The notes: generated by a model not told the origin, from the letters alone. DNA of 53,362 bases from Chara braunii (GCA_003427395.1 BFEA01000753.1:421911-475272), one strand, 5' to 3'; numbered from the stretch's first letter, positions 10,962 to 20,428 are shown. Numbers and translations: made by a program.

Positions 10962-11576
10962 TTCTTTTTCTTTTCTATTTTATTTCACTCACTCTCTCTC
11001 TCTCTTTTCCTTCCGCTTATATTGTAACAACATGGCCAGATGCACCCGCCGGATTTTTGTCTTTTTTGCATTTGTGGCGAGGCCCTATAACATGCTTAAT
11101 CTTTGACACCTTCGCCCTGCAATGCTCTTAACACATTGGAAGAAGTTGCACTGAGCTCATGCCCTTTCTTAGTGCGCTATAACAAGACCATGTTTATGAA
11201 CATTGAACAAGGTCGACATGCCCTGGAACAAGCATGTCACATGTCACATGCCATTGCATGCCATGCAATACACATCTGCTCACGTGCGTGACCCATGACA
11301 TGACATCTCGGACAATCCTACTTGCCAATGTTGCAAGAGAAAATATCTCTACATCCAANAATACACATCTGCTCACGTGCGTGACCCATGACATGACATC
11401 TCGGACAATCCTACTTGCCAATGTTGCAAGAGAAAATATCTCTACATCCAACAACAGAAAATATGTTCCGCCCTACAGAGCCCCCTCCCCCCTCTCTCTC
11501 TCACACACACACAAACACGCACACACACACTCACTTTGTGCTAGCGCAGCCAGCCAAATGCATGTAGCCGTTGGTG
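10902..11576. other. CT-rich DNA and assembly duplication, no gene
   Basis: (CT)n 10930-10957, then GTGGCGAGGCCCTATA near 11076, a family D-like terminus. The remainder is the 92 bp artefactual duplication. Confidence 0.5.
11267..11451 (+). repeat. Perfect 92 bp duplication around a single N (probable assembly artefact)
   Basis: 11267-11358 and 11360-11451 are identical and separated only by the N at 11359. Exact identity next to an N in otherwise diverged DNA points to unmerged overlapping contig ends. Confidence 0.85.
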
Positions 11577-11700
11577 TAGTGGAGCGAGGCCCATATGCTT
11601 TGGCCCCAAAACCGACGATTATGGACCTCGCTCCACTACTCACCAAATATGCAAAATGAGAATGAATCTTCCGGTTAAACATGGGAAGATACACCACCAT
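11577..11700. mobile_element. TIR element family D, copy 2 (part)
   Basis: GTAGTGGAGCGAGG (11577) and CCTCGCTCCACTAC (11627-11640) form an inverted pair around 36 bp, followed by GAATGAATCTTCCGG and GATACACCACCAT, which match the inside of copy 1. The arrangement suggests rearrangement or two abutting termini. Confidence 0.5.
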
Positions 11701-11819
11701 TTTTTTTATTTTTTTTATTTTTTTATTTTTTTTTATATAAAGGCTAATTCCAGCCAATTCAATTACCTGTCGAATCTAGACAGGGCGGCCTTTCAGACCT
11801 TTTTTTATTGTTGTTATAG

Positions 11820-12182
11820 TATTACGGGGAACCCCGTAGCAGCCACATCCCTGCTCAAGCCTCCAAACGAGGGAACATGCGGGAGCTGCACCCACCAGCA
11901 GGTGTGATACCTGCTACAGCAGGTGGGCGATACTGGCCAGGGGTCGGCTGGTAGCATCAGGACCGAGCTTCTTCGATGGGCCAGTCACTGTGCCTCCCCT
12001 CCGGTCCCCTCCCCCTATGAGCATCAGCAGTCTCTGCGCAATGCCACTCGGGGGACCAACGGCATATCTCTAGGTGGCGGGCGCCAAGCTTGCCCAGGAA
12101 GGTACATGAGGCCAATGGGGATTGAACCCAAGACCTCCTGAATGCCACTTGCGTGCCTTACCAATTGAGCTAGGCCGCTGGA
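11820..12182 (-). mobile_element. tRNA-derived SINE, family 1
   Basis: Read on minus from 12182: GCGGCCTAGCTCAATTGGTA gives an A box (TAGCTCAATTGG, plus 12161-12172), and GGGTTCAATCCC (12118-12129 on plus, reversed) an exact B box, with tRNA-like spacing slightly enlarged. The body continues to about 11820. No intact anticodon stem, so not a tRNA gene. Confidence 0.7.
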
Positions 12183-12305
12183 TTACCACCATGTTTTTTC
12201 CCTTTTGGGCCTCTGCTAAGTACTGGAAAACATGAGAAAAAAACACCTGCCGTTTCATCTTGCATCTTGCTCAACTAACCACCTACATAAAATGTTTTAT
12301 GAAAA

Positions 12306-12686
12306 GGGATAATTTGCAAAATACCCCCGTAAGCTGATATATAGGCCAAAATGCCCCTGAAAGATATGGGTAGAGCGGAATGCCCTTTTGGGCCGAAATG
12401 TTTGCGTTGTGCCCCTGTCAGGCGGGTGTGCAACTTTGCAATCTGGACCTCCCCGTTTGGGCCTTGGCCTTTTGCAGTAGCACCTACGAAAAGTTGGCAA
12501 GTACTGGGGCATTTTGCAAAGTTGGACGGTACGCGGTACCTACCATTGCAAAGATGGGGGTCCAAGCGATGCTAGGGGTATTTCACAAATTTTGCTTTTT
12601 GTCAGAGGGGCATTCCGCTCTACCCACATCTTTTAGGGGAATTTTGGCATATATCTCAACTTCGGGGGTGTTTTGCAATTTATCCC
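12306..12686. mobile_element. Inverted-repeat element with about 85 bp termini
   Basis: Left arm 12306-12392 begins GGGATAATTTGCAAAATACC. The right arm, reversed from 12686, begins GGGATAAATTGCAAAACACC. Both continue through CGGAATGCCC with about 80-85% identity. The 200 bp centre contains no transposase. Flanks ATGAAAA / CTGAAAA may be a degenerate target duplication. The long termini suggest a Mutator-like MITE. Short ORFs crossing it are chance. Confidence 0.75.
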
Positions 12687-14427
12687 TCTGAAAAAAAATG
12701 CCCAAAACCCTTCGCACCAAAGCTGTCCTCCTCACGGCCGGCAGACCATTGTAATGCGTTCTGACGGACGTCTAGGGCTCTCTTTTTCCTCCCCCCCCTC
12801 CAGGCTGCGCCTCCGCGCTGTGCGCGGTACACAGTTTCTTCTGTATCGCATAAGCTCTTGGAGTGGTCGATAGAATGTAAGGCTGGTAATCCTCCCCGCT
12901 GAAGTAGTGTTAGTAATCGTAGAATTCTGAAGTAAGAATGGCAAGCCTAGCATTTTGGTCTTTTTTCAGCAGTAGGATTTTCGAAGCGAGGTGGTCAGCC
13001 GGGTCCTAAGAGGTCCCGTAAAGAGCGAACGCTGGATAAGGCTCCCAGGCATTTTATCTCTGGTTGTTCATGGTTCACCCGGGTAGACTGTTTAAAAAAA
13101 AGAAAAAAAAAGATTCATCGTGCGTCGGGTACATGTGGAAGCTGTTGATATCCTGGTGCCCCGAATACAACGCTAGGTCATTGTACTTGTGTTTGGGGAA
13201 ACTTCCAGGCTAAGATATAGCGATAATGACCGTGCGTTCCATTCTTCTGGTAAAAGACGGGAGCAGAGGAAGGGTAATGGTCGAAAGTTCCCGGATCGGT
13301 GATGATCGTGAGGCATGGGGATGCTGTCTGTGGTGAAGCTTTACTGTAGTCGAGCAGAACAGAAGTGTTGAAGTCGAGCAGAAGTGTGTTTTTTTTTTTG
13401 TTTTTTTTTTTTTGAAGAATTGTCTTTGTTTGAATTCAGAAAAACGGGGCCGGGGTCCCCACAACTCAACCCGGTATCGCCACTTCTGGCATTAGCCAGT
13501 TTCGCTTTTTACGGCACCAAAATAGGAACCGGGAAAACTCAGAGCATATAGAGCATATTCAGGTAAGACGCTAATGGCCTATATCCCTGCCTAAATGAAG
13601 GCTGTTAAACAAGCTACATAACTACACTAAGATGACACTGTGCACGTTTCGAACGCTGAGAAATGGTATAAAAGAAATGATGACAGATGAAGGATTAGAG
13701 CAATAGGGAGAGAAGACTTGAAGGGAGCAGTAAAGGGGTGCAGGTAAAGGGATGACGGCGGAGAACGTCGAGCAGAACAGAAGTGTTGAAGTCGAGCAGA
13801 TACGTTGGTGCTCAGTACAGTTGTACAGTTGTATAATTTGTCGAGTGAGGCGGCGGATGTTGAGACAGGTGAGGCTTTGGGCCACACCCCACTGGCAAAG
13901 AGTGTTGGAAGAAATGTCTGAATCTTGACGTGTTTGTGGAAAGGTGCAAAAAATTGTGATTGATCTACTTTTCTGCACCTCTGCGTGGAACACGTCCAGA
14001 TTCAGACATTTCTTCCAATCCTCTTTGCCAGTGGGATCTGGCCCAATTTGTCGAGGGAGGCGACTAGCGGTGACTGCCGTCCTCACCCGAATAGAACGCC
14101 CGGTTATCATCGCCGTCTTTGGGGCCCGGTCATTATCGCCGTATTTGGGGCAACTTTCAGTCTAGATGCAGCCATAATGACCGGGCTTTCTATTCGGGTG
14201 AAGACGGTAGACGTGCAGGACTGGTTGGCGCCTAATGGGACAAGGAAGCGTTGGACGCCAAGTCGGACGCGAAATCGTTGGGCGCCAAACTAATAACACG
14301 AATGCGTTCCGGCCGCTGTCGTAGTTGAGTCGCGGGGACGAGGCTCCTTATAAAGCCGACTTCACCGGCTGGCCGGGGACTCAGAGTGGGTGGCGAAGAG
14401 ATATCTAGAGGTAATGAGGTATGAAAG
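12687..14427. other. Repeat-rich promoter-side DNA before the Lys/Glu-rich ORF
   Basis: Holds repeated GTCGAGCAGAACAGAAGTGT (13349 and 13766), GATAATGACCG family pieces and the foldback at 13890. TATAAAG at 14349 is the only promoter-like site noted. Confidence 0.45.
13890..14033. repeat. Foldback repeat with about 60 bp arms
   Basis: CACTGGCAAAGAGTGTTGGA (13890) runs about 60 bp and returns as its reverse complement ending TCTTTGCCAGTG at 14033, separated by about 26 bp. Diverged at several positions. It forms the centre of a larger family seen at 13195-13290, 14085-14220 and 18490-18560, sharing ATAATGACCG and GCGTTCYATTC words. Confidence 0.6.
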
Positions 14428-15681
14428 GTGACTTATGACTTAGAGCCGTGGGTGGAGGTCAACGCGTCGCCGTCTGTTCGCCAGGCCGAAGGGGTAAAGG
14501 CGCAGGCAGGGCATCAAGCAGAAAAAATGCAGGCAGTGCGCGCTTGTGTAGTAGCATCGCCATCGGCATTACCGATGACGGAATCACTGGCGATGGCGGG
14601 GTTCTGTCGTCTTCGACCTTGTCGTCTTCCTGGTGCCGACCAGGTTAGCCGAGTTATGCATGTCGTTGACCTCAACGAGTCGAGGTCCGTGCTGCGCTCT
14701 TCGCCGAGTCGGGTGGGGGTCTGCACTGGAGCCCGACATCGCAGTCGCCGCGGTGGAAGAGAGCGTCAGAGTCGGTTCAAAGACTGGAAACATGGGAGGG
14801 GGTCGTTGTGTGGAGGTGACATCCGGACGAGTAGTCGGCTAGCATGGCCTCCCTGTGTAGGATCAGAGGGAGTCTTTCCAGAGAGGCAGCTGTTCACGCT
14901 GCGAGTTGAGGCCATTTCTGGTCTTCCTGGAGGCGATGGGCTTCCGCCTACCTCTGGCGCTGTAGGCGGGCACTCGGGTCTTGACACCTCAGCCGCTGCA
15001 GGGCTAGAGGCAAAGGAGCAGGAGAAAGACAAGGATGCCAAGAAGGAAGAAGAGGAGAAAGACAAGGCTGCTAAGAGGGAAGAAAAGGACAAAGAGAAGG
15101 CTGCGAAGAAGGAAGACGAAGAGAAACATAAGGCGGCCGTGAAGGAGAAAAAGGAGGAAGAGGAGACTTCCTCTTCTTCTAGTGAATCGAGTGATTCTAG
15201 CGAGGACGAAGAGGAACATGAGACGAAGAAGAGCAGTGAGAAGACGTCCGACAAAAGGAGAGGAGTTGCCCACTCAGATGACAAGAAGAAGGATAACCAT
15301 AACCATAACCGAGCCGGGCAAGCTAATCCAAGTAGTTCACACTCTGGGGAGTCGGGATTTGCTACCGGTAGTCTCTCCAATCCTGGCCATCATTCAAATC
15401 CCGGTAAGCAGTCGAATCCGGGTGAGGAGTTCAACCCTGGCAGCGCTGCCGAGAAGAATGCTGGGATTGTAGGGATGGTGCAGTCCGCAGGGGAAGAAAG
15501 CGATAGAGTCGACGTCTCGAGAACAAGCTCTGTGGAGAGCGGTGGACGTGGTGGAGGAGGTACTTCTCTGGTCAGGGGCGACCGAGGTGGACAAGCTCTG
15601 GGCGGGTCAAGTACATCTCTGTCTTTCCCGTCTGGCGGTATTGGTAAGCGATTACTAATTCTTGTGTTTGGTATTGAATGA
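14428..15681 (+). CDS. Hypothetical Lys/Glu-rich protein, probably the first exon of a spliced gene
   Basis: A 417-codon open frame starts at ATG 14428. A TATAAAG box lies at 14349-14355, a good distance for a promoter. Residues about 1-190 have no recognised domain. Residues about 195-265 are a highly charged EKDKAAKKEE-type segment likely to form helix or coiled coil. This is followed by an acidic serine run (SSSSSESSDSSEDEEE), a KSSEKTSDKRR basic patch, four SNPG/FNPG repeats at about 310-335 and a Gly/Ser-rich tail. The frame may leave the exon at a good donor (GTAAGC at 15644), in which case the last 12 codons are intronic. Composition suggests a nuclear disordered protein, but no function can be assigned. 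It could also be a chance ORF in GC-richer DNA. Confidence 0.45.
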   Translation: MTYDLEPWVEVNASPSVRQAEGVKAQAGHQAEKMQAVRACVVASPSALPMTESLAMAGFCRLRPCRLPGADQVSRVMHVVDLNESRSVLRSSPSRVGVCTGARHRSRRGGRERQSRFKDWKHGRGSLCGGDIRTSSRLAWPPCVGSEGVFPERQLFTLRVEAISGLPGGDGLPPTSGAVGGHSGLDTSAAAGLEAKEQEKDKDAKKEEEEKDKAAKREEKDKEKAAKKEDEEKHKAAVKEKKEEEETSSSSSESSDSSEDEEEHETKKSSEKTSDKRRGVAHSDDKKKDNHNHNRAGQANPSSSHSGESGFATGSLSNPGHHSNPGKQSNPGEEFNPGSAAEKNAGIVGMVQSAGEESDRVDVSRTSSVESGGRGGGGTSLVRGDRGGQALGGSSTSLSFPSGGIGKRLLILVFGIE

Positions 15682-15798
15682 GCTCAAGTCATGTCCTGCT
15701 CTGATGCATATGATCGCTTACTACCCTCAAGGCGAGCTTATGAAGGGCTCTCATGTCTGCGGAGGATCCTCTCCCGACCTTGGATGTTCATTTGATCA

Positions 15799-15860
15799 GG
15801 TCAACCTTGTTGACCGGACAATAGCGGAGTTTTCATTTGACCAGGTCAACCTTGTTGACC
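15799..15860 (+). repeat. Tandem 45 bp duplication, each with a GGTCAAC-CTT-GTTGACC inverted repeat
   Basis: Arms 15799-15805/15809-15815 and 15844-15850/15854-15860 are exact in both copies, followed by GGACAATAG. Each inverted repeat contains two TTGACC cores, which in plants are W-box (WRKY-binding) cores. Located 1.4 kb upstream of Hsp20; no regulatory role shown. Confidence 0.6.
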
Positions 15861-15953
15861 GGACAATAGTGGATGTTTGCATCTTACCGAGCTCAGGGAG
15901 ATGGGGCGCAGTGATGAGTAATGATCTTCATGCATGTGCGTGCGTCAGTGCGT

Positions 15954-15954
<1 letters not shown>

Positions 15955-16009
<55 letters not shown>

Positions 16010-16040
16010 CGTGCGCATAGAACTCGATAAAAAAGGACGT

Positions 16041-16109
<69 letters not shown>

Positions 16110-16181
16110 TTTCACATGCGCATAGAACTCGATATCAAAGGACGGCGCATAGAACTCGATATCAAAGGACGTTGCGCGCGC

Positions 16182-16236
<55 letters not shown>

Positions 16237-16290
16237 CGTGCGCATAGAACTCGATAAAAAAGCACGTTGCTAAATAAAAAAGCACGTTGC
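15955..16290 (+). repeat. Composite GT-satellite: GCGCATAGAACTCGATAAAA units separated by (GT)n
   Basis: The block TTTTCACGTGCGCATAGAAC, TCGATAAAAAAGGACGTTGC recurs at about 16006, 16110, 16145 (partial) and 16231, with (GT)n tracts (15955-16004, 16044-16109, 16196-16230) and (GC)11 at 16174-16195 between. A last fragment AAAAAAGCACGTTGC is doubled at 16255-16290. Confidence 0.7.
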
Positions 16291-16809
16291 TAGAGTGTTT
16301 AGTTTTCCAGCACCGAGATAGAGAGCGGAGGTAATTGCCGTATAGAGAGTTCAGCCTGGGCAGAAAACAGATGCATTAATACTTTCACGGTCGAAATGTT
16401 GAAGGTCCTGGAGAATAGTGCACCGAATGTCTTTACTGTCGAAATGTTTTTGCAGAATGGTTAAGTCCGCAAAGTTTGGAGCATTCGATATCGTTTTCCC
16501 TGTCAAATTAGCGATTCAGTCGACAGGAGAGTAGAGGGTCTCCACCGACTCGAATATATAGCCAACTGGCCCTTGTTTTTTTTTGGCATTTCATTACTCA
16601 CAAAAAAGGGAGAGGCCGGGGGTTCCTCCACAAACAACCCGGAAGAACCGCTGGGACGATCTCCCAGATTAGGTCCAGTCGCTGGGGAGGTACACTCCAG
16701 GCAGAAAATTACAGAAATGACCAAATATCAAACCGCTCTACTGATTTACCACAGTAAAAAAAAAAAAGAAAAAAAAAAAAAACACGAGTCCTGCAACTGG
16801 CCCTTCTCT

Positions 16810-16888
16810 GTAGGAATACTGCTGGGAAGTTGGTGGGCCTATCATGAGCTAGGTTGGGGCGGTTGGTGGTTTTGGGATCCCGTAGAAA
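16810..16888 (+). pseudogene. ccmF-like fragment, probable mitochondrial DNA insertion (NUMT)
   Basis: The plus frame encodes [20 protein letters not shown] followed by FWDPVE. This is the tryptophan-rich WWD heme-handling signature of CcmF, the cytochrome c maturation protein that plants encode in mitochondria (ccmFN). The usual continuation, NASFMPW, is lost: after GAA the sequence departs into ATAAGTCTTTGATG and a stop. Upstream, the similarity ends at about 16800, after an A-rich tract. A 26-residue isolated core with no gene around it is best explained as an organelle fragment captured by the nucleus. The protein motif is very specific; the mitochondrial origin is inference. Confidence 0.8.
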
Positions 16889-17205
16889 TAAGTCTTTGAT
16901 GCCTTGGGTATTAGCTACAGCTTTTTTTTCTCTTCTCATATTTCTTTATCGGAGTTAGCTACAGCTTGTATTCACATGGCTTGAATTGTCTGTACGAAAA
17001 TTTCGAAAAGGGAAGAAATTCTGTCCGAAAATTTTTGATATAAAGGGAAAACAAAAAGGACGTGCGACACGTTTTGTCTTCTTTTTGTCGTGGAGGACGA
17101 GAGAGGGGGGGGGGGAGGGTGACAGCTGCCGGGCTGTGTTGCTGAATTGGGAACGTGTGGCATTTTTTTTTTTTTTTTTTGGTTGCTGTTCGCAGGTGCT
17201 GCTTC

Positions 17206-17301
17206 CATCACCCCATGGATGGCATCGACAACATGTGGCCTTTTTTGATTTGTCCTTGTTTGCAGGTCGCACGTCAATCACCCCATGGATGGCACCGACA
17301 T
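17206..17301 (+). repeat. Direct repeat over two acceptor-like sites upstream of Hsp20
   Basis: CATCACCCCATGGATGGCAT (17206) and CAATCACCCCATGGATGGCA (17276) are near-identical about 70 bp apart, each preceded within 20 bp by a CGCAG or TTTGCAG acceptor-like site. The second contains the Hsp20 start chosen here (ATG 17289). Confidence 0.55.
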
Positions 17302-17693
17302 CCTCCTTGCTGCTACTCTTGGATTGGCTAGATGATTTCGGACGCTGGCGGGGCAATCTATTTTTAGATCCTTCATGGATGGACGAAGATGTGGATATCC
17401 GACAAACGGATAATGCCTACGTGGCAAAGGTGGACATCCCCGGTTTCAGCAAGGACGATGTTCAAGTCCGAGTCGAAGATGATGTTCTCGTTATTGAAGG
17501 TCAGCATATTGACGATCCAAAGGATCCCTCTGAGGCGAGGTACTGCTCGCTCAACTTAGACCTGCCAGACGATGCGAAGCCGGAGAATATTACCGCAGAT
17601 TTGAGATATGGAGTGCTCACCATCACCGTGCCAATCGACCAAGAAATAAAGAGGAACGTCATCAATATTGAAGTGAAGTCCGGAGGCGACTAG
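17289..17693 (+). CDS. Small heat shock protein, Hsp20/alpha-crystallin family
   Basis: ATP-independent holdase chaperone; such proteins form oligomers through the alpha-crystallin domain. From ATG 17289 the frame gives 134 residues: a short leucine-rich start (SSLLLLLDWLDDFGRW), then an alpha-crystallin domain from about residue 35 to the end. Both family consensus spacings are visible: P-x14-VL in DIPGFSKDDVQVRVEDDVLV, and P-x14-GVL ending in the signature GVLTITVP. The C-terminus reads NVINIEVKSGGD and lacks an extension with a clear I-x-I. The loop between the two halves is short and lacks the WHRxER segment of cytosolic class I proteins, so an organelle-type or divergent class is more likely. 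An upstream exon with a targeting peptide is possible, because acceptor-like TTTGCAG lies at 17260-17266. A broken copy of the 3' end follows at 17738. Confidence 0.88.
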   Translation: MAPTSSLLLLLDWLDDFGRWRGNLFLDPSWMDEDVDIRQTDNAYVAKVDIPGFSKDDVQVRVEDDVLVIEGQHIDDPKDPSEARYCSLNLDLPDDAKPENITADLRYGVLTITVPIDQEIKRNVINIEVKSGGD

Positions 17694-17737
17694 AGAATTA
17701 GTGACTGAAGATAACCCCAAACGATCATTCAGAGGCC

Positions 17738-17915
17738 AAGGGTAGTTGCTCGCTCAACTTTGATCTGCCAGACGATGCGAAGCCGCAAAAGATTACGGCA
17801 GATTTCAGAGATGGAGTGCTCACCATCACCGTGCCAATCGACCGATAAATAAAGACGGACGTCATCAATATTGGAGTGAAGTCCGGAGGCGACTAAAAAT
17901 AAAAATTAGCGACTG
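17738..17915 (+). pseudogene. Partial tandem copy of the Hsp20 3' end
   Basis: This stretch repeats about 175 bp of the Hsp20 gene, including SLNFDLPDDAKP and DGVLTITVPIDR, then stops at TAA 17846-17848, where the parent has CAAGAAATAAAG. The DNA beyond the stop still matches the parent through the original stop and 3' flank, so the copy is a direct segmental duplication. It has no start codon or N-terminal half and cannot make a chaperone. An AATAAA-like signal (ATAAATAAAG) appears at the altered stop and could serve as a poly(A) signal for the upstream gene. Confidence 0.85.
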
Positions 17916-18287
17916 GAAATAAAAAGATCGTTCGCAACTTCGCATTAGTACGTCGATTACCGTCTCCCACCGAACACAACGCACCCTGATTACGAATGTA
18001 TACAAGCGACGTGTTGGGTTCCATACAGTCAAAAGGAGGGTGCGTTGTGTTTGGGGGAAAACGAATAGTTCGGCTAGATGATTGAAAGGAGGGGTCAAAA
18101 AACGGGTACACACATCCTTTTTTCCTTGGTCGAGTATAACGTAGTGGGCGGACTCCTCCAGAATGCACCCGGCTCCACTGCGGGCTCCGCAAAACAATTG
18201 AACAGAAGACAATTGAACGGACCTGTGGCCCTGCCTTCTAAGGTTTTCTTCCCCCACATAGAGCGCACGGTCATTCTGTTCTATTTT

Positions 18288-18484
18288 GAGCTTGAGCTTT
18301 TCTTTTTTTTTCTTGTGGGGGCAAGGAGCAAGTTTACTGTCTCAATCAGAGGAGCATGCACGACGTTGCACGTTCATTACGATGTTTGAGCTTGAGGCTT
18401 TTTTTTTATGTGTTTTTTTTTTTGGGCACGGAGCGCGATGCTTACTGTCTCAATCAGAGGAGCATGCACGTTCATTACGATGTA
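18288..18484 (+). repeat. Two-copy tandem repeat of about 100 bp
   Basis: TTGAGCTTGAGCTTTT, then T-rich DNA, ACTGTCTCAATCAGAGGAGC, ATGCACG and TTCATTACGATGT occur twice (18288-18382, 18386-18484). No gene. Confidence 0.6.
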
Positions 18485-18954
18485 TTTGCGCCCCTTTCCG
18501 TCTAGATTCTCAGCGCTAATGACCCTGCGTTCTATTCGAGTGGCGACGGTAGGTATGTCATATTTCATCGAGAGAAGAACGAAGCTGGAGTAAAGAACTC
18601 CAAAGGTGATGGTGCTTTTGAAGGATGTAAAGTGCAAATAACCAACCGATCGACGCCCTTCTGCCAGTGGTTGGTTATCAGAGTCAACAGGAGGATCGTC
18701 CTTCTTCAATTCGCTGAACGGATTGACGGCCTGATGATGACAGTGGCGTTCTTTGGTGTTGTGTTCCACGCAGGCGGATGGAGTGCGTTTTCAGGAGGCC
18801 GTGGTGATGGTGTAATAGCAGGGAAAGCCGAAATGGGAGCGGAGGTGGGGTATGAAAGAAGAAGAGAGAGTTCACGAGTTTGAAAGAAGACAAGAGACTG
18901 GGAGAGATGCATGTGCATGGTCAATGGGCCTCGGTCGTGACCACATGCAGAGAA

Positions 18955-19045
18955 GAAAAAAAAAATGGCAGTGTATATTTCCATGTTGTGGCGGAAGATT
19001 CGTTCACATTTTGTGCATTTGGTGAGTAGTGGAGCGGGGCTCACT
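18955..19045 (-). repeat. Family D-related fragment
   Basis: CAGTGTATATTTCCATGTTG, GCGGAAGATTCGTTC and GAGTAGTGGAGCGGGGC match the family D interior and terminus in reverse. The same words build the composite array at 9.4-10.15 kb. Confidence 0.5.
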
Positions 19046-19958
19046 GACTAACCGTGGTGGATAGAAAAATCGAGTTGGTAGGATGGATTTTTACGTGACG
19101 ACTTCACGTGATGACATTCACAGGCGGTCAAACTGATAAGAGTCATGCAAGCATCTAGATGCAGGTCAGGTCTACATACAGTGTCTACACCTGTACGTGA
19201 GGAAAGGCTTACCTTCTATATAGACTGAATTTGGCCGGGCGTGGCGACAGGCACTCTATCGCTGGACTGAATTTGGCCGCAAAGGCGGTCGGAGGTAGAC
19301 GGATCCTACGAGCATGTAGATACAGATGCAGTCTACATACAGTCAGGCGCTCGCAGTGCGAAGGATAATAAAATATTAAGAAATGCCACTACACTGTAGT
19401 ATTGCAGGACTTTTGTGTTCTGCCCACCGGCGGAGCGTAGTGTGCCGTTTGATGGTCTCGTACAATTTTGGAGCGGTTTATTTTAGCACGTAGTTACAAA
19501 TTTAGGCTACATACATAGGAGCACAGGTTAAAACAGATCCCCGTGAGGACGCTTGACAATGGGAATGATGTATCTGGCTCGAGAGTCGCACCAGGTGCAG
19601 AACAATTCCCATGCGTCGTGTTGGGGGAAGATGATGGTTGGTAAACTTGGTACGTTGAGTTTGATGGATCGTGCCCATCTTCATTAGACGCGCTTTGGCG
19701 GATAAACAGAGAAATCTGAGGTAGCTAATTGTCTTCTGTTCTTTTTTTTTTTTTTTTTTTCTACGTCTGTTGTGCGAGAACTTGCTAGAGGTTCAATTAG
19801 GTTGGAGTCCCGTTGACAAAAAAAAAAAGGAATAGATAGGTGTGACGTTGTGCGTATTTTGATTAGATTCTGTTAATGGGATGACCCATATGGACATGAT
19901 ATTGATGTTGGTTCATTACCTGTGGAAGCGTCAATGCGGGAGTGTCTATACCTAGTGG

Positions 19959-20420
19959 TCTGATCCCACGACTACACTACGACTGTAGTCGCGAAAAAGC
20001 ACTACAAAGATGTCAGCGGTGATGGCGGGATGAAAAAGAGAAACTGGATCCCACGAGGGAGACTTCTTCGGTGGTTGTCCTGGACCCGCGGCGGTTATTG
20101 GTGGGCTGTTGCAGAGGGCTGAAGGTTTTGCTAACCGAAATGCCACACAACAGTGTGGTCTATGGACATTCCTGTTGCTGCAAACAAACCAAATAAAAAA
20201 ATAAAAATAAAAAAATTGCTCCCTCTTTTTCACTGTAGAGATGCTCTCACGGTCTACAGAAAAATTGTAGTAACTACGCTTGCACCCTTTGCGGACGTGC
20301 TGCCAAGACACACCCAAACGAAAGTAGGGCAGAATATTTCGGCGGCCACGACGACGTTGGAAAGTGGTGGGATCCGAAAACTACACTGTAACTGGGCTGT
20401 AGTGTAGTTGTGGGATCAGA
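19959..20420 (+). mobile_element. TIR element family C, copy 1, with 8 bp target-site duplication
   Basis: 462 bp bounded by TCTGATCCCAC and its exact reverse complement GTGGGATCAGA-type end (TGTGGGATCAGA). CCTAGTGG flanks it on both sides (19951-19958 and 20421-20428). Next to the ends lie ACTACACTAC words in inverted order. No transposase frame; hAT-like non-autonomous element. Confidence 0.75.
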
Positions 20421-20428
20421 CCTAGTGG

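Larger units (their letters stand above)
17916..19958. other. No gene seen downstream of Hsp20
   Basis: Contains inverted CGAACACAACGCACCCT / AGGGTGCGTTGTGTTTGG arms around 17980-18050 (a foldback), the 100 bp tandem repeat, a family D fragment, and then unassigned DNA with (T)20 at 19741-19760. Confidence 0.45.

Noticed and set aside
12118-12182. Functional tRNA gene
   Set aside because: A and B boxes are present but the anticodon and acceptor stems do not form; SINE head instead.
16990-17035. Heat-shock elements upstream of Hsp20
   Set aside because: GAA and TTC words are abundant but their spacing is off by one from nGAAnnTTCn.
16986-17288. N-terminal extension of the Hsp20 frame (long start at 16986)
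   Set aside because: The frame crosses a T20 tract giving poly-Phe and a G-rich repeat; it is better explained as non-coding or intronic. ATG 17289 was kept.
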